From: Juglans regia
Taxonomy: Eukaryota; Streptophyta; Magnoliopsida; Fagales; Juglandaceae
DNA length: 64,000 nt
Assembly: GCF_001411555.2 (NCBI RefSeq)
Contig: NC_049909.1
Coordinates: 2,837,875-2,901,874 of the forward strand
Reading direction: 5' to 3'
Position numbers and translations under genes: made by a program. Under the pieces are notes generated by a model. It saw nothing but the letters and a program-made list of their open reading frames with translations, had not been told where the DNA came from and ran no database searches. Shown here piece after piece: positions 34,240-47,077 of this stretch; position 1 is the stretch's first letter, and each line of letters opens with the position of its first letter.

Positions 34240-34590
34240 AATGTCTCATCACATTTAATGTGCCTCATTCTACTTATCATCACCATAATGACCCTTGCTT
34301 CTTTGGTCTCGATGGATGGCATCATTTCCCCGACCTTGAATTTCCTTACTAACAGGCAAGACGATGTCACTCGCCTTACTATCTCAACCTTCCCAAGGCA
34401 GCATCCTTCAAGGGCTATTTTGTTTATGGTCAAGCCGTTGGCCTCAACGGGATGGGCCTTTGTAACCCATTTAGCCAAATATTACCCCCAAATTCCCGTT
34501 GCACCTTCAACTGAATAGTGTGCTTGGAAATTATAAAAGTCATGTTTATGGGTCATTGTTGTTCATTGTCAAATGGTATTTTCACCTACT
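34240..34590 (+). repeat. Direct repeat X2 right of LTR D
   Basis: Second member of the X1/X2 pair (see 28,540-28,900), with an extra stretch around 34,365-34,400 that X1 lacks. The frame THLAKYYPQIPVAPSTE ends in TAG at the same place as in X1. Confidence 0.65.
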
Positions 34591-36100
34591 TGCTTATTCA
34601 CACGTGTTGCATGAAACACGATGGCAGATATGGTGTTCTTAGACATGGGCCACATGTTGTCCCCTAGGAGCTTGTTTCTACTACTCTTCCTCCGTCATTT
34701 AGATCGCGTCATATCGCACAAAGCTAAACCATCAAGTTAAGCTTGTATAAACTCCTTGGGTCACATGAGATTGAGTTAATTGCTCTCCTATGTTTTTTTC
34801 ATCCTAACCAATGGTTCCTCCACAACTACCACCACCTTTAGACTAAAGGAAAGTGTCGAAAATTTCTATCATCGCCCCTGTCGCAAGGTCATTGAGCTTG
34901 AGGATAGGACACAACATTCTTCTTCATCTCTAGGGTTGGCTAGGAGTTCAAATTGGGGGAGGACTTTCTCTTGAACAGATCGTAGAGCTATTTTTGAGTG
35001 AGAAGTGATTGCACCCAATATGTCCAAGGAGGAGCAACATTATGTTAGGAAGGTTGAGTGATGGCTGTGCTACAACATGAACCACAAAATCTCCGACTCT
35101 GTACCAACTAACAAAAACATAAAAGAGTTCCTTCTGGTGCCCATTCATTCTAGCTAGGGTCATGTCTTCATTCAAACCCTTCGACTCTGAACTCTTGTCA
35201 TGAAATGAAAAATGCCTTAGAATGAGCTCTCTTCATTAGTATTGCCTCTTGAACCCATGACCCTTCCTTCTATTGAGGGCACATTGTTTTGCCTTAAGTC
35301 AGTGACGCCATCTGCTTTAAATGGAAAAATCATTCCCTCGCTTATGCTTTGGAGGGCCTCCCTATGACAAACAACTATGGCTAATGTTATGGTCGAGGTT
35401 TCTATCACCTTAATCCCTATGATGAAATAGGTTGAGATGTCATGCTTTGCCGGTTGTGAGGGAGGATTTCTCGGGTAGTTCCCTCATCATCTTGAAGAAA
35501 AGGAGGTGGTTGACCTTGAAGGCAAAGAGGAGGGTGAACCTACTTATGAGCATTCTAGCGAGGATGATGATACTCAAAGGCAAGCTAGTGAGGATAATGC
35601 AACTCATTAAGAGGTCGTTCATAAGAAGTTGCTGCTCATTAAGAGGTCATTCACATGGACTCAAGAATGAGGTGTTGCCCCTTGGGAGTTCAATTGGAGA
35701 GAGGGTAAAGGATCGATCCCACCAGACACGGGTATAGAACTTGACATAACAAAACAAGCTAGTGCCATCAAAGGTTGCCTCATGGGGACAAAGACAGAGA
35801 GAATGACCAAGTTTTAGAAAACCAAGGGAATGCAGATGCCTAAGAGGTAGTTGCCTTGAAAGTTAAGGGTGGTTCGAGCGAAGGCAAGGGGTGCAATAAG
35901 ATCACATCAATCAATCACCTAGGAAGTTGGAGGGTAGAGCTTGCAAGGGAAGATGCCGGCCACCTGGAAGCAAGGGTGAGCAAAGATGTAATCGGTTGAT
36001 TGGACTCCTTAGTGCACTTGGAACAAGAGGGACTTTTTCGAAACACTTGCCATTGTTAGTAACAATGGGGTGTAGGACACCAAATTGATTGCACGTAGAG
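34591..36100. other. Unrecognised element interior
   Basis: Short ORFs on both strands (34,780-35,760) have counterparts in copy 2 (51,116-51,983) but no domain I can name. GTGATG/AAGAGGTC iterations near 35,590-35,650 form a short tandem repeat (AAGAGGTCRTTCAYA). Probably decayed internal sequence of an LTR element. Confidence 0.4.
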
Positions 36101-36590
36101 ATGTGGTTGGTGGTAATGGTTGCAATGTTTCTGCATATCTTATTGTTTTAGTTTTTTCACAAATTAATTGCACAATAGGTTTTTCTTAAAGCTAATTAAA
36201 TTTTGTAATTTTCTTAACACTTGATATAATTTCATAAAATAACTTGTATAAAGTAATGCTTACTGACTACTTGACTCATTTTTTTTAACATATGCCCCTA
36301 TCAGAAACAAAGTGATAACGAAGAGTCAAGACAAATATAGCTCATGGTAAAGTGACAAAAGCTAGACACTTTTGTAAATTGTCAACTGATAATTTTGTAT
36401 TTATGTTTTAATGAAGACCGCTGCAAAATCTCTTTTAATTTTCAAAGCCTGATTAATTTTATTTACAAAATATTTTATATCCTAGAGAGGAACATATAAA
36501 ACTTAAGAAAGATAGTGGTTCTTGTCTCATTTTTCTAAAAAACCTATCTTTAAGTCCCATCAAGAGAATGATGATGACACAAAATAGGCA
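36101..36590. other. AT-rich stretch, nothing recognised
   Basis: No ORF or terminal-repeat structure. Confidence 0.4.
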
Positions 36591-36599
36591 GAAAAGCTA

Positions 36600-36920
36600 A
36601 CTAGACTGTATGTTAAGGAAATAGTTAGGCCTCACGGTGTGCCTAGAACCATAGTTTCAGATTGGTATCTAAGGTTCACATCTCATTTCTGGAAAAAGTA
36701 TACAAGTGGTAGTGGGCAATAAATTAAGATTCAGCAGTGCCTACCACACTCAGACCAATGGACAATCGAAAAAGACAATCCAGACACTGGAGGATATGTT
36801 GAGAGCTTGCGTGTTGGATTTCAAGGCCTCCTGGGAAAGCCGCATCCCACTCATTGAGTTTGCTTACAATAATAACTACCAATGGCCATATACAAGGCTT
36901 TGTATGAGAGAAAGTATAGA
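36600..36920 (+). pseudogene. Ty3/gypsy (Tekay-like) integrase fragment, copy 1
   Basis: RPHGVPRTIVSDWYLRFTS (the second catalytic Asp region), then after a frame change LRFSSAYHTQTNGQ, TIQTLEDMLRACVLDFK and PLIEFAYNNNYQ. These are hallmarks of Tekay/Del chromovirus integrases, where the sequence around FSSAYHPQTDGQ carries the catalytic Glu shortly after. A stop precedes the second part, and downstream the frame is lost after about 36,980. The family's long LTRs fit those flanking it here. Confidence 0.8.
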
Positions 36921-37374
36921 TCGTCCTATATGGTATGATAAAATAGGATGGCATGAAAGGCAACCATACCACCGGATGTAACTCGTCGTTTCATGGATGG
37001 GCGATGCGAAGTGGCAAGGTTGGAAGAGGAATGCTAGTGAATCAAAGGGGACTAGCGGACGGCTAAGGTCCTAATTTCAGAAATGTTGGATCACGCTAAC
37101 GAAGTTGTGAGGCAACATGGTGAAAGGCAGACAATCCAAGAATGTAATGAACAAGAGGAGGAGAAATGTGAGGTCTCACAAATATTTTATGACGCTGAAT
37201 CTAGCATAAGAGTTAGAGCAATAAAGATTTGTAGAGTCAAAGGCCACATGAGTAGCTAACGAAGAATACAAGGGGAGGAAACCCTTGATCTAGTGGCAAA
37301 TAATGAGGGTCAAATGGTGGACGAAAGGACTTCTCACCCTACACCAGGTAGGCAAATGATGAGTTGACTGAATT

Positions 37375-37680
37375 AAGGTGAGCAACAGGCAAGGACAAGC
37401 TCAATGCAGATGTGGAAGCTCTTTGTGATAACATGAAGGTACTCAGAGGGTGGAAGGTGTCGTACACAGAGTCTCATACTCCATAAAAGATGTCACATAT
37501 GGAGTGAGCTTGCAGAAAAAATATTACAAACCTATAAGCCATATCTTCTGATTATAGAGGTATGACTTAGTGCCACACAACAGACCCTTATTAGGAGAAG
37601 GATTGTGGGATTTGACCTAAGGCAAGCTACAAAGGACATGCACGCCTTGTCCCTGTCAGTCTCTGCCATCATGCAAGGCT
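37375..37680 (+). repeat. Dispersed segment shared with 4.6-4.96 kb
   Basis: Homologous to the reverse complement of 4,590-4,960. See that entry. Not a recognised domain. Confidence 0.55.
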
Positions 37681-37681
37681 A

Positions 37682-37971
37682 ATGGACAAATGGACAGCCA
37701 AGATAGAATGTCTCTCATTAAAGCATATTTGGAGTTGGACGGACGTCAGATCAAGTGATGGGTACCAACATGGACCTATTCTTAAAGATCTTTTGCAAGT
37801 TCCAGATAGGTCAATTACAAGATCAAGAGCTAAGAAGATCAAGGAAGTAATGCAAAGATTGGTGAAATCCACTTGGGATGAAGCTAACAAGAGCCCAACA
37901 CATAAGATGGGCTCTAAAGAAGAAGAACCAGTTTTGATCCAGTTGATACAAGCTGTGGAAGATATAACTTA
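37682..37971 (+). pseudogene. Ty3/gypsy polyprotein C-terminal tail, copy 1
   Basis: The frame ends ...SITRSRAKKIKEVMQRL, then LIQLIQAVEDIT and TAG. A (P/S)ITRSRAKK block followed by a short hydrophobic LIQ end is typical of the extreme C-terminus of plant gypsy Gag-Pol proteins, just before the 3' LTR. Only the tail survives. Confidence 0.6.
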
Positions 37972-38720
37972 GAGTTATTGTTTGAGCCTATTATTATTCA
38001 AGGCTTTCAATTTGTTTAAATCATTTAAATGATTTATTTTATTAGTTATAGAATTAGTTTGGAATAATCGGGCTTGAGGATGCTTGGCCCACATATGTTT
38101 TATTTTGTTGAACTAGGGTTTCAAGAAGTTACTGTGGCTGCGTTACTGTAGCGGCGACACTATTCATTCAAGGATATTTTTGGAAGAAAGAGCTTTATTT
38201 TGGTTAGGGTTTTAATTAGGTTTTGGTTTAAACACTCTTTGTAGTCTCATTGTAATTAGTTTATAAAATTTGATAAATTTATTCATTGTGAATTGAGTTT
38301 ATCTCCTCTTGTTCTTAAATGAACTTTTGAACTTATCAAAAGTAAAATCACAACCTTTGTGGCATTCTTTCTTATAATTTTGGTTCTTAAGACAGGTTTT
38401 TCAACAGGTCTAGATTTTCATATAATCTAGGTTCTTGAAATGAGTTCCTCAACGAGTCTAAATTTTTCATTGACTTGATTTTGGCTTTCTTGGGTGAGTT
38501 TTCAAATTGATTGTGGGTTCAAGGGATTTCATTCCCAGGGGTTCATATTATCTAGGGTTGACAGTCCCATAGTATAAAAAGGCATCAGAAAAAAGTCAAA
38601 ATCGCACTTTTGATATCCTTAAGTGTTTACCCTTTCATCCAGTCAGAGTATTCAAGAAAGCAAGTGACTTCAAAGTGAATGACAGAAGGATTGGCATCAA
38701 TGCTACTGTAAAACTAGTAC
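37972..38720 (+). repeat. gypsy 3' UTR/LTR-like sequence (Y), copy 1
   Basis: Directly follows the polyprotein tail. It has the layout of a plant gypsy LTR: TTAGGGTTTTAATTAGG, a -CATTGTGAATTGAGTTTATC- block, then AAAATCACAACCTTTGTGGC. No second copy of Y inside the unit, so its ends are not fixed. It runs through position 38,336 without a break, whereas in copy 2 the inversion cuts it there. Confidence 0.5.
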
Positions 38721-40575
38721 TATAACGTTCAGAAATAAATTCGACTTTCTTTAGACCTTAGAAACGTCGTGAAATCCCAAAACGATTTCATGAATCGAGT
38801 GATCGATTAAGTTTTAGCCTTTTAGAATATTCGAATCTCGATCCACTATTGTGATGAAATTGTCTTTCTATTTAATTAAGGCACTTAGGAGTATAATTTT
38901 AAGAAACGAATTGCATCATTAGACTCATATGAATATTTAGAATTTTCTGGTTCAATAAAAAGTTGAGGTTTTGGGTAAATAGTAATCCTTCGGGACCATG
39001 TGGTATCTGGTTCAAACAATTGTCAAATCGCCATGTAGGATGTCCCAATACACTTAAGATCACTAGAGAAAATTTTTATTTGGACACATGACACAACCCT
39101 AGCCATCCACTTGGAAACCCTAGGACACTTGTCAAGAGGGGAGGGAACAAGTGTGGAAGTGATGGAATGTGAATCAAGCTTGTCATCATACTCTCTTACA
39201 CCCTATCCCATTCAACTAAATACTATTTAGTCAATCAAAAGAGGGTTTCAACCCTAATAAAACTCCAAAGCATTGGAACAAAACCCTAAACCCATGAGGA
39301 AGCCGAAACCCTAAATCTCCAAACCCTAAATGCTAGTCGCAGGTTTTGAGCATGTGATTTTCCACTTGGTTAAGTCACTTACACAAGCAACCAACCACTC
39401 AAATACACACTCTTACACCTTGGTAATTACATTTAACAAAGAAAAAATATATTGGAACCAACCCCTAACTGAAACCCCTAATGAAATACTAAAGAGATGC
39501 ATTCGGTTAGCCTCATTTTAATCCACCAAAAATAGCTAGTCTGACCAAGCTTCCACCCCCTTACAAGGCCATGCCTTGGCTGCTATGCCACCTCAAAATC
39601 AGCCCCAAATAGTTCCACTTATGGCAAGTCAAACAAGCAAAGGTCAAGCTCCATCTCACTTACTCGGCAACAGCAAGACAGCGGCCCACTCCCATCAAGT
39701 TTTGCCCTTCTTTTGCAAGCAACCCTCACCTCAAAGTGTCACTCACTCACCCACCAAGTCAGCCCCTTCACCTATACCCCATGCACCATCCATTTCCTCC
39801 CTCACTTGTGCAAACTTTCCTCCCATTTTCAAGAGCAAATATAGAGAGAGAGAGAGCTAGAGAGAGTTTTTGGATAGTTTCTTGCTTGCTTCCAGCCCTT
39901 TATAAGTATTTCCATAAACTCAAATATCTTCCATTTTGTTTAGTAATGAGTATAATTAATTTGGGGTGTGTGTTGGTTAATGTTTCTCAGAGATTTGTTG
40001 AAGGAAAATTGGTGTAAATGGTGGAAGGGTTCTATTTTGGTGATTGTGATGAACTTTGGAAGTTTTGTAAAATTTTGATTAAGTGTTAGTATGATTACAT
40101 GAAAATTTATATTTTTATTCAAAGCATGTTAGGATTTTATAAAATAATTTTGCATGATCATTGAAGTAATAGAAACAGATTGTTTGAGAAAGAGTTGTTG
40201 TTGGTTTAATTTGTGATTTTAGCTTTATGATCTTGATTCAATGGTTATGATTTTGTAAACCTTATTTTTAAAGCTTGTATCTATGGATTAAGAATGTTGT
40301 TTTGAAGATTTATGATTTAGATCTTTGTTGGAATAATGATGAACATGCAAGTTTGATTTTAAGCATGATATAGATGCTCTCGGGTTTGATGTTGGTTTTG
40401 ATGAAAGTTTTACTATGACATGCTAGATTTGATGCTTATATCAAGTTATAACTTGAATGTGAGGTATATGGTTGGGTTATTTCACCATTTTTTACATGAA
40501 AATCAAGGATCTAGTCACTTTGTTTCAAATCCAAAAGCAAGCATGCTAGGTTTCTAAGTTCTCATGCAAACCAAT
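38721..40575 (+). repeat. Long LTR E, 5' part only (copy 1)
   Basis: Starts TATAACGTTCAGAAAT, aligned with TGTAACTACTCAAAAG of LTR A. It carries the family blocks GCACTTAGGAGTATAATTT and TCGATTAAGTTTTAG. It is cut at 40,575 by the duplication junction; the complete equivalent is at 56,213 to about 59,860. The 94-codon ORF at 39,576 is part of the LTR. Confidence 0.8.
39901..39908 (+). promoter_or_regulatory. TATA box of LTR E (copy 1)
   Basis: TATAAGTA in CCCTTTATAAGTATTTCC, after a short (GA)n tract. Confidence 0.55.
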
Positions 40576-40956
40576 CGTGGGATGGGTGCTCGCGATGGTG
40601 GCTGGTGCACGTGCCGGTGGTGCCGCCTGGTGCGCTTTAGTGTGACGAAGCCGGTGCTGGGTGAAAGGGACGGTGGAGGAAGAAATGGTCGTTGCTCATG
40701 CGGCTGGTGGCCAGTGCTAGTGCAAAGGTGGAGGGATGGGCATGAGTAGATCTGGTAGGCTGCCTGTGTAGGTGGCGGCGGCAAGAGCATATCTGCGTGA
40801 GAAGTTGGTGGGTCCTAGGGATGGTGACAGTGCTGTGGGCACGAGGTGCTCATGCGATTGGGAGGTGCTCGTGCGGTGGCGTTGGTAGGTGGAGGGAAGA
40901 CTTGTCGGTGCTCATGCGGAGCCGATGCTCATACGCAGCGAAGGGGGCAGAAGGGA
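40576..40956. other. Truncated 5' part of the retroposed unit, copy 2
   Basis: GC-rich, GGTG-iterated sequence equivalent to 22,901-23,261; the first about 385 bp of the retroposed unit are missing because the duplication starts inside it. It has a small insertion near 40,775-40,800 relative to copy 1. ORFs are low-complexity by-products. Confidence 0.75.
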
Positions 40957-43900
40957 TGTGATGCCCCAAATCCCGGCTTGGGATGGAACAGAGACTTAGA
41001 GCGTCGAGACATGCAATACAAGGTTACATACCTCCGTTCATGACAGTTAATATGCAATGCATCCTAATATGCATCTAGCAGTATGCAATAATCGCAGCAG
41101 AAATAAATGGTTAAAGTGAAAAATATGCCAGAATAACTAAAACATCCAAACTTCATTAGATAATCATCATGTTCAAAATACTAAAGTAGCATCGACTTAT
41201 ATACAAAGTCATATCATTCTCTTGATGCGATCTAAGGTGTAAAGGACTTGAGCTATGAACATCAAAATTAAGTCCAGCTTCCTCTCTAGATCTAGCTCCT
41301 CCTCAATCATTCAAATCCAGTGTTCACTCAATGTCGTCCTGGTCGATCCATAACACAACTTCTATCATTCCGAGTGGAATGATAGTGGTCCCATAAAAGG
41401 GTGAGATTTATTCGAAATCTCAGTAAGTTAAACAACTAATTGACACAAAGATAAATCAATCATAAAAAATGATAAATATGCAATGCATGAGATGCAGAAA
41501 ATCAGTATGCATGTCTCCCATCCAGATTCCTCAACATCTTTTAAAAATATGGAGACACGGGTTTTTATTCAATAAGTAATTTCGTCATCATTTTTGAAAA
41601 GACATAACTTCTTCATAAAAATTTCATCATAAACATTCATCATCATAGACTTATATCATTATCTTAATTAATAACATAACGTGTGGTAATGTTACAATTC
41701 CCCATATGCACTGTGAGTACCTGCCGGTGACTGTAGTATAACTTACGTTGGAACTACGTTATCTATAGACTCATTCTCAATGCATTGGTAAATAACATAA
41801 CATCATAAAAATCATTATGTGTACACCCACCAGCGTTGGGTGTCATAACATGTTGACTTTGTTCCGGCATTCTTTAAAAAGAACTCATTCGAGGCTATTG
41901 ACTGTTTTTCATTAATTCGGGATTTACCACTCCATTATTAAACACTCCAGAGTGGATAGAGGAGTTCTACCTAGATAATTCTTCATCCTAACATTTGGAG
42001 TTGTGATAAAATGATTTTCATGCAATGTTTTGAAAAATATGTTTCTTGATGTGCATATGTAGCAAGTTTCATGAAAAATGACATTTATATGCAATATACT
42101 AAAAATGGTAAAAATATCACATGTCGTGTAAGTATGCACTCAATATATCATATAACATGATATTTTATGCTCAAAATAATAGTTGAAATGTAATGAACAT
42201 TTATCAATAATTCATAAATAATTTATCAAGGTGTAAGTTAGAGGCCAACTTACAAACTTCTGGGAAACTTTGAAATTAGCATCTTAGCTGCGTAAATCAT
42301 GTGTATACTAAGTTAGGATTAGTACTTTTATGGATAGGGTCAAAATCAAAGGTTTCAAAAATTGAGTATTTACAAAAGTATCCCTAAACTTTCAAAAATT
42401 GTCATTTAGGCCCTAAATTTTAACTAATTGCAAACGAACTTCAAATTTAACCAAATTTCATGGACTTCATATTTTTGGAATTCTAAAACCATCTACGCCC
42501 TTGAATTTTTAAAATTCAAAGTGAAACTTGTCCAATTAGTCCCAACCTGTGCCATGCATCCTAGTTGTGATGTCTATGTGTATTTTCAACTAGTGATCCC
42601 TATGAATGCATGCATATGATATTTTATTTAATCACTAATGATCACTAACATCTTTAGGGACATTATGAAGTCTAATCCTTGAGTAATCAAGTTTATCCCA
42701 ACACTTAATCAAAGCTAAGAAATCTTTAATCACCAATATGCTTAAAATCGATTTATGCTTGGTAATCAAAACATGATAGATTTAAAACTTATTATGACAT
42801 GCTTCTAACCAAAAATTTAACCTTCCATAATCATGTTAGGATAATGATAAATCATATCAAATCATGCTTAGGACATGCCATAGCTAAATTTCCAATTAAA
42901 AACATTCAATCATTCAAACCTTCCTTTAATTGACCCGGTTTTGCATTAAGTATCATAACCTTATCAAAACTCAACCAAATTTCATACCAACATTTGGAAA
43001 AAAAGCTTGAAATGCTAACTAAGATCAAAAGGAAGAAAAATTACAAATTTTGTGGCCTTCCAAGCACTCTAGACTGCCTTATACAAGAACACACAAGAAC
43101 TCACCAAAACTCACTCAATTTGCACTCTTTTGATCTCTAAGAGGAGGAAATGCTTTCAAGGCTCAAATGGATGCTTGGATCTATGGTGTGGGTAAAATGA
43201 GAAGCGGAGGGAAGTATTTATAGGTGGCCAAGGGGTGAGGGGTGTTGGCTTGGGTGCTTGGTGATTAGGTGAAGTGGGAGGTGTTTAAATCAAGAACATT
43301 TCCAGATTTACTTGCATGAGCTTAGGTCACTTGTGCAAAATGAAATAGTGCCCTGAACCACTATCATTTCCTCTCCAGTGTAGCTGAAAGGGTACTGTAG
43401 ATGACTTTATGTCGTGGAGCATCATTTGGGTGGCAGAAGATCCCCGAAACCACCCTTGAAAACTGGTGGATGGAGGTGATTTTGTGGTGATAGAAAATCA
43501 GTTCGATTTTGGATGTTTTTGGGCAGCAAAAATGAGTCAAAATCCTTTATGATGGTCATGGGACTTCTTGGTGATTAGGTGAAGAAGGAGGTGGCATGGG
43601 GGTGGTGGTGCAAACCATGGCAGGAGGCTGGTTCAAATTCAATCCAAACGGTTCCTACATAAACTAGACCAAGGTGCACCCGGTTTGGTTATTTGAGTTG
43701 GTTGATGCAACAAATTTCGTCCAAGGCTTAAAATGAGTTTGGGAGGGTCTCATGAGGGGCTTAAGGACCATATTACCATTGAGGACAAACCACAAAAATG
43801 GTGGGCCCAAGGGCAAAACAATCCAAACATTACAAAGGACAACGCACAAAACCGATTGAAGCATGTTTTGGGCTTGTTATGTCATTTTTATTAATGACAT

Positions 43901-44501
43901 GTGAGATGGTTTAACTAGGATATTAACATGGTCTAATCATGGTTTAAGAGAGTATTAATTCAATAAAATTTGAATTAAAAAGTTTAAGAAAAGATTAAGC
44001 ATGATTAAGTTTCAAAGCATGGCTTAAAAAGTGCACTAACCTCAAGCATGATGGTTAATGACCTTAGACAATTTTCAAAACTTAAATTAGATACTTTGAG
44101 TGTGATTTGGGCTTAAGAAAACCAATAGTATGATATATTGGGCTTTTAGTCTTTGAATGATGAAATGAGGTCAAACATGGCTTTAGGCCATATGGGCTTG
44201 AAAGGGGCCAAGGGTCCCAATCTACACCAAAGACCTTATGCCTTCCTATACTTGGGCTAAAACTAGTCTTGATTTTTTAAGGGCTTGGTTCAAGGTTTTC
44301 TTGGGCTAGGCCCATGAATGCACTTGGCTCCTAACAAGCCTCACCAAACTTACGAATGGGCTTGCCTCTCTAATCCTTAACTCCTTAACACTAAGTACCA
44401 ACATTAATGCTAATCCTACTATCAACCTTAATGAAAGTGATTAACCCATAATTAAAAGTCCAATCTAGAGTACTTAAGAGTTAATTAAGTGGGGTGTTAC
44501 A
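40957..44501 (-). repeat. Solo long LTR C' (copy 2), empty MITE site
   Basis: Ends TGTGATGCCCC and GGGGTGTTACA; right flank GGGGG, left flank mutated to AGGGA. 3,545 bp, and lacks the 182-bp MITE. TATTTATA (minus-strand TATAAATA) is at 43,215-43,222. Confidence 0.87.
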
Positions 44502-45060
44502 GGGGGCTATGGGCAGCGAAGGCTTCGAAGGCAGCGAAGGATAGCAGGAAAAAAGGAGATAGAAAAAAAGAAAAAAGAAAAAAGAAGAAGGAGGGGGCGG
44601 CAGGACAAGTTAGAGATGAAACCCTAGGGACAATGTTTTTTCTTCAGTCTGTGTTTTTTATATTTTCTATGTATTTGCAGTTGTTGTCTTGTTTAAATTA
44701 ATAATAAATAGAAATAGGCTATTGAACTTTTGTCCATAGCAGGGAACCCCCCTCCTCTTTGGAGGATGGGGGTCGTTTGTTTCCTTCTCCTTCTTTTGGA
44801 GGATAGGGGTGTTTGGATACCCTTTCCTCCTAGGAAGTAGGGGATGGTTATCTCTGTTTTTTTACAAAGAATGATACTCTCAATTGAGAGTTTCTTAGAA
44901 GTTTAGACAATGCTTGTTGCCAACATATGTGTGCGGAGAAGGTTCCAATATATTTGTAGTTTGGCTTGTAATATGAGTTTTTCTCAGTATTGACCAGTTA
45001 CAGTTGTAAATTACTTCATTAATGAAATGAAGTCTATTTCTCATTAAAAAAAAAAAAAAA
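44502..45060 (+). mobile_element. 3' part of the retroposed unit with A-tail, copy 2
   Basis: Equivalent to 26,970-27,560: GGGCTATGGGCAGCGAAGG at the start and CATTAATGAAATGAAGTC then a pure A-run (45,045-45,064) at the end, followed by the mutated target copy GCCACACCCAAAAAAA. Confidence 0.7.
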
Positions 45061-45537
45061 AAAAGAGCCACACCCAAAAAAATTGGGGGTTTGAGAAAGA
45101 AGTTTCAAGAACCAAAACAACGTCGTATCATTAATTTGTTAAAGATTCTTTTCATTTCATTTGCAGTTGGAAGTATCAATTTGGGATGAACAAACAAGAC
45201 ATTTTATTCATTTTAGATTAATAAGTCAAGAGTCGTGCTAGGCTGCTGCCCAGCTTTGACTGCTGGGCGTGCCACCTGGTACAAATTTCCCTTTTTCTTT
45301 TTCTTTCATTCTTTTTCTTTTTATATTTTTTAACAGATTTAAATATTCTTAAAAAATAAAAAAGACACCAATACACTAAAAGTCACTTTCTTAATCATTA
45401 AGTAAAAAATAAATTACGAAAATAAAATATATGAGCGGTCAAAATGAGGGGACAAACTCAAGCGGCATACTAGCATTTTCCACAAGTCAAATGATAAAAA
45501 CAAAGAGTAATTCTATATATAACCGTGAAATGTGTAA

Positions 45538-45757
45538 GGGCAGGTTTGGGGCACAAGACAAAACACAAAATTCTTATCTCATCTCATTTCATCATTACAC
45601 ATTTGTCAAATCTTCATACAAAATATAATAAACAATTCAACTTTTTCAAATCTCAATACACCTTTTTCAAATCCCAAAACAATAATAATATTAAAACATA
45701 ATATTTTAAACACTAAAACAAAACACAAAATTCTCATCTCACCCCCCAAACCTGCCC
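45538..45757. mobile_element. Tourist/PIF-Harbinger-like MITE, private to copy 2
   Basis: 220 bp with ends GGGCAGGTTTGGGG and CCCCCAAACCTGCCC and a TAA duplication (45,535-45,537 and 45,758-45,760). Copy 1 has the empty site at about 28,032-28,036 (ACGTAAACGTCG). It is inserted into the older MITE equivalent to 28,002-28,180. Confidence 0.9.
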
Positions 45758-46269
45758 TAAATGTCGTGTAATCACTTTTAAAAAGAGTAGGGTCTACTAT
45801 TAAAAAATTAATTTTTTTCATGTGAATTTCATATTTTATTCATTTTTTTCAAAGCAGTTACATGACGGTTGTATAGTTCACAGTTGTAAATATCTTTTCT
45901 AAAAAACAATTACTATTTACATACGTCGCTACAATTTTCGAAGCTAGAGATAAGCTTTCCAAGCCATAGGGAATTTCCTTGAGTATTTTCTACTAGCATC
46001 CTCAGGATGCGTTTATGCTTCTGTAGCCGGGGTTTCTACAAGGACGTGCAGTATCTGATCTTGTCTCATTTGGTATTTTTACTTTGTACATGAGTAATGA
46101 TACATATATAATTTATTTTATAATCTTTTATATAATCATATTTTAAACTAAGGGTATTTATATAAAATGATGTTATTTTTATAAGTTACTATATAAAAAT
46201 ACCCCTCATTTAAATATAATTGTATAAAAAATTGTAAAAACTATTGAATGTCTATCATTTTCCTTCAAG

Positions 46270-46640
46270 TAATGTTTCATACCAATCCGTCTTGTTATAT
46301 TTTTTAATATGTCTCGTCATATTTAATGTGCCTCATTTTACTTATCATCACCACAAAGACCCATGCTTCTTTGGTCTCAATGCTTGGCATCACTTCCCCA
46401 ACCTTAAATTTCTTGCTAGCAAGGAAGACAATGTTGAGCATCCCTCAAGGGCTATTTGGTTTATGGTCAAGCCGAGACCCTCAACGGGATGGGCCTTTGA
46501 AACCCATTTAGCCAAATATTACTCCCAAGTTCCCATTGCACCTTCAATTGAACAATTGAATAGTGTGCTCGAGAATTTCAAAAGTCATTTTTATGGATCA
46601 TTGTTGCTCATTGTTAAATGCACAAGGATTGTCTCTTCAC
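46270..46640 (+). repeat. Direct repeat X1' (copy 2)
   Basis: Counterpart of 28,540-28,900. Here the frame stays open longer (46,244-46,651) because a small insertion (CAATTGAA) removes the stop seen in X1. Confidence 0.65.
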
Positions 46641-47077
46641 CTACTTGCTAGGGGTGGCAATATGTGACACGACCCATTAACTCAACATGAACATGACATG
46701 AAATTAGCTTAGAGAGATAGGCGGGAGATCGATTTGACCGAGTTAGGTGACAAAGCTCGGTTTGGAGTTTATTTATATGAATGTTTGTCTGATTGGTTGC
46801 ATGAGACTGTTTATCGTTAGCAAAGAGTGTGTATTTCCATATTGTTTTTGCTATTTGTTTGTAGTAGTGGATTTTTTACCCCTTGGCGCGATTTTCTATT
46901 TGCATTTCCATTTTGGTGTTTTAAGATTAGAGTTTGTTTGTTGTAATCTGCACTTAAGTGGTTAGGGAGTCTGTCGACCTCTTAAGTCTATTTTAGGTGG
47001 TTGCTGAGCCCGTCGACTTGTTCCCAAAGAAAATCTGTGCAAGGCGGTTGTAGAGCTTAGAGGCTCATTCTCGAAGG

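Larger units (their letters stand above)
22901..40575. repeat. Tandem duplication, copy 1 (about 17.7 kb)
   Basis: The sequence from CGTGGGATGGGTGCTCGCG (22,901) to CATGCAAACCAAT (40,575) is followed directly by a second copy starting with the same CGTGGGATGGGTGCTCGCG. Colinear similarity continues through LTR C, the MITEs, the start of LTR D and, after an inverted part, the end of the unit. Copy 1 has the contiguous order and is taken as ancestral. Only a single T is shared at the junction. Confidence 0.93.

Noticed and set aside
34780..35737. Several ORFs on both strands shared with copy 2
   Set aside because: Shared only because of the duplication; no recognised domain, frames are broken differently in the two copies.
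39576..39860. 94-codon Pro/Ser/His-rich ORF, similar one at 57,058-57,324
   Set aside because: It lies inside LTR E near its TATA box and is kept only because the two LTR copies are recent duplicates.
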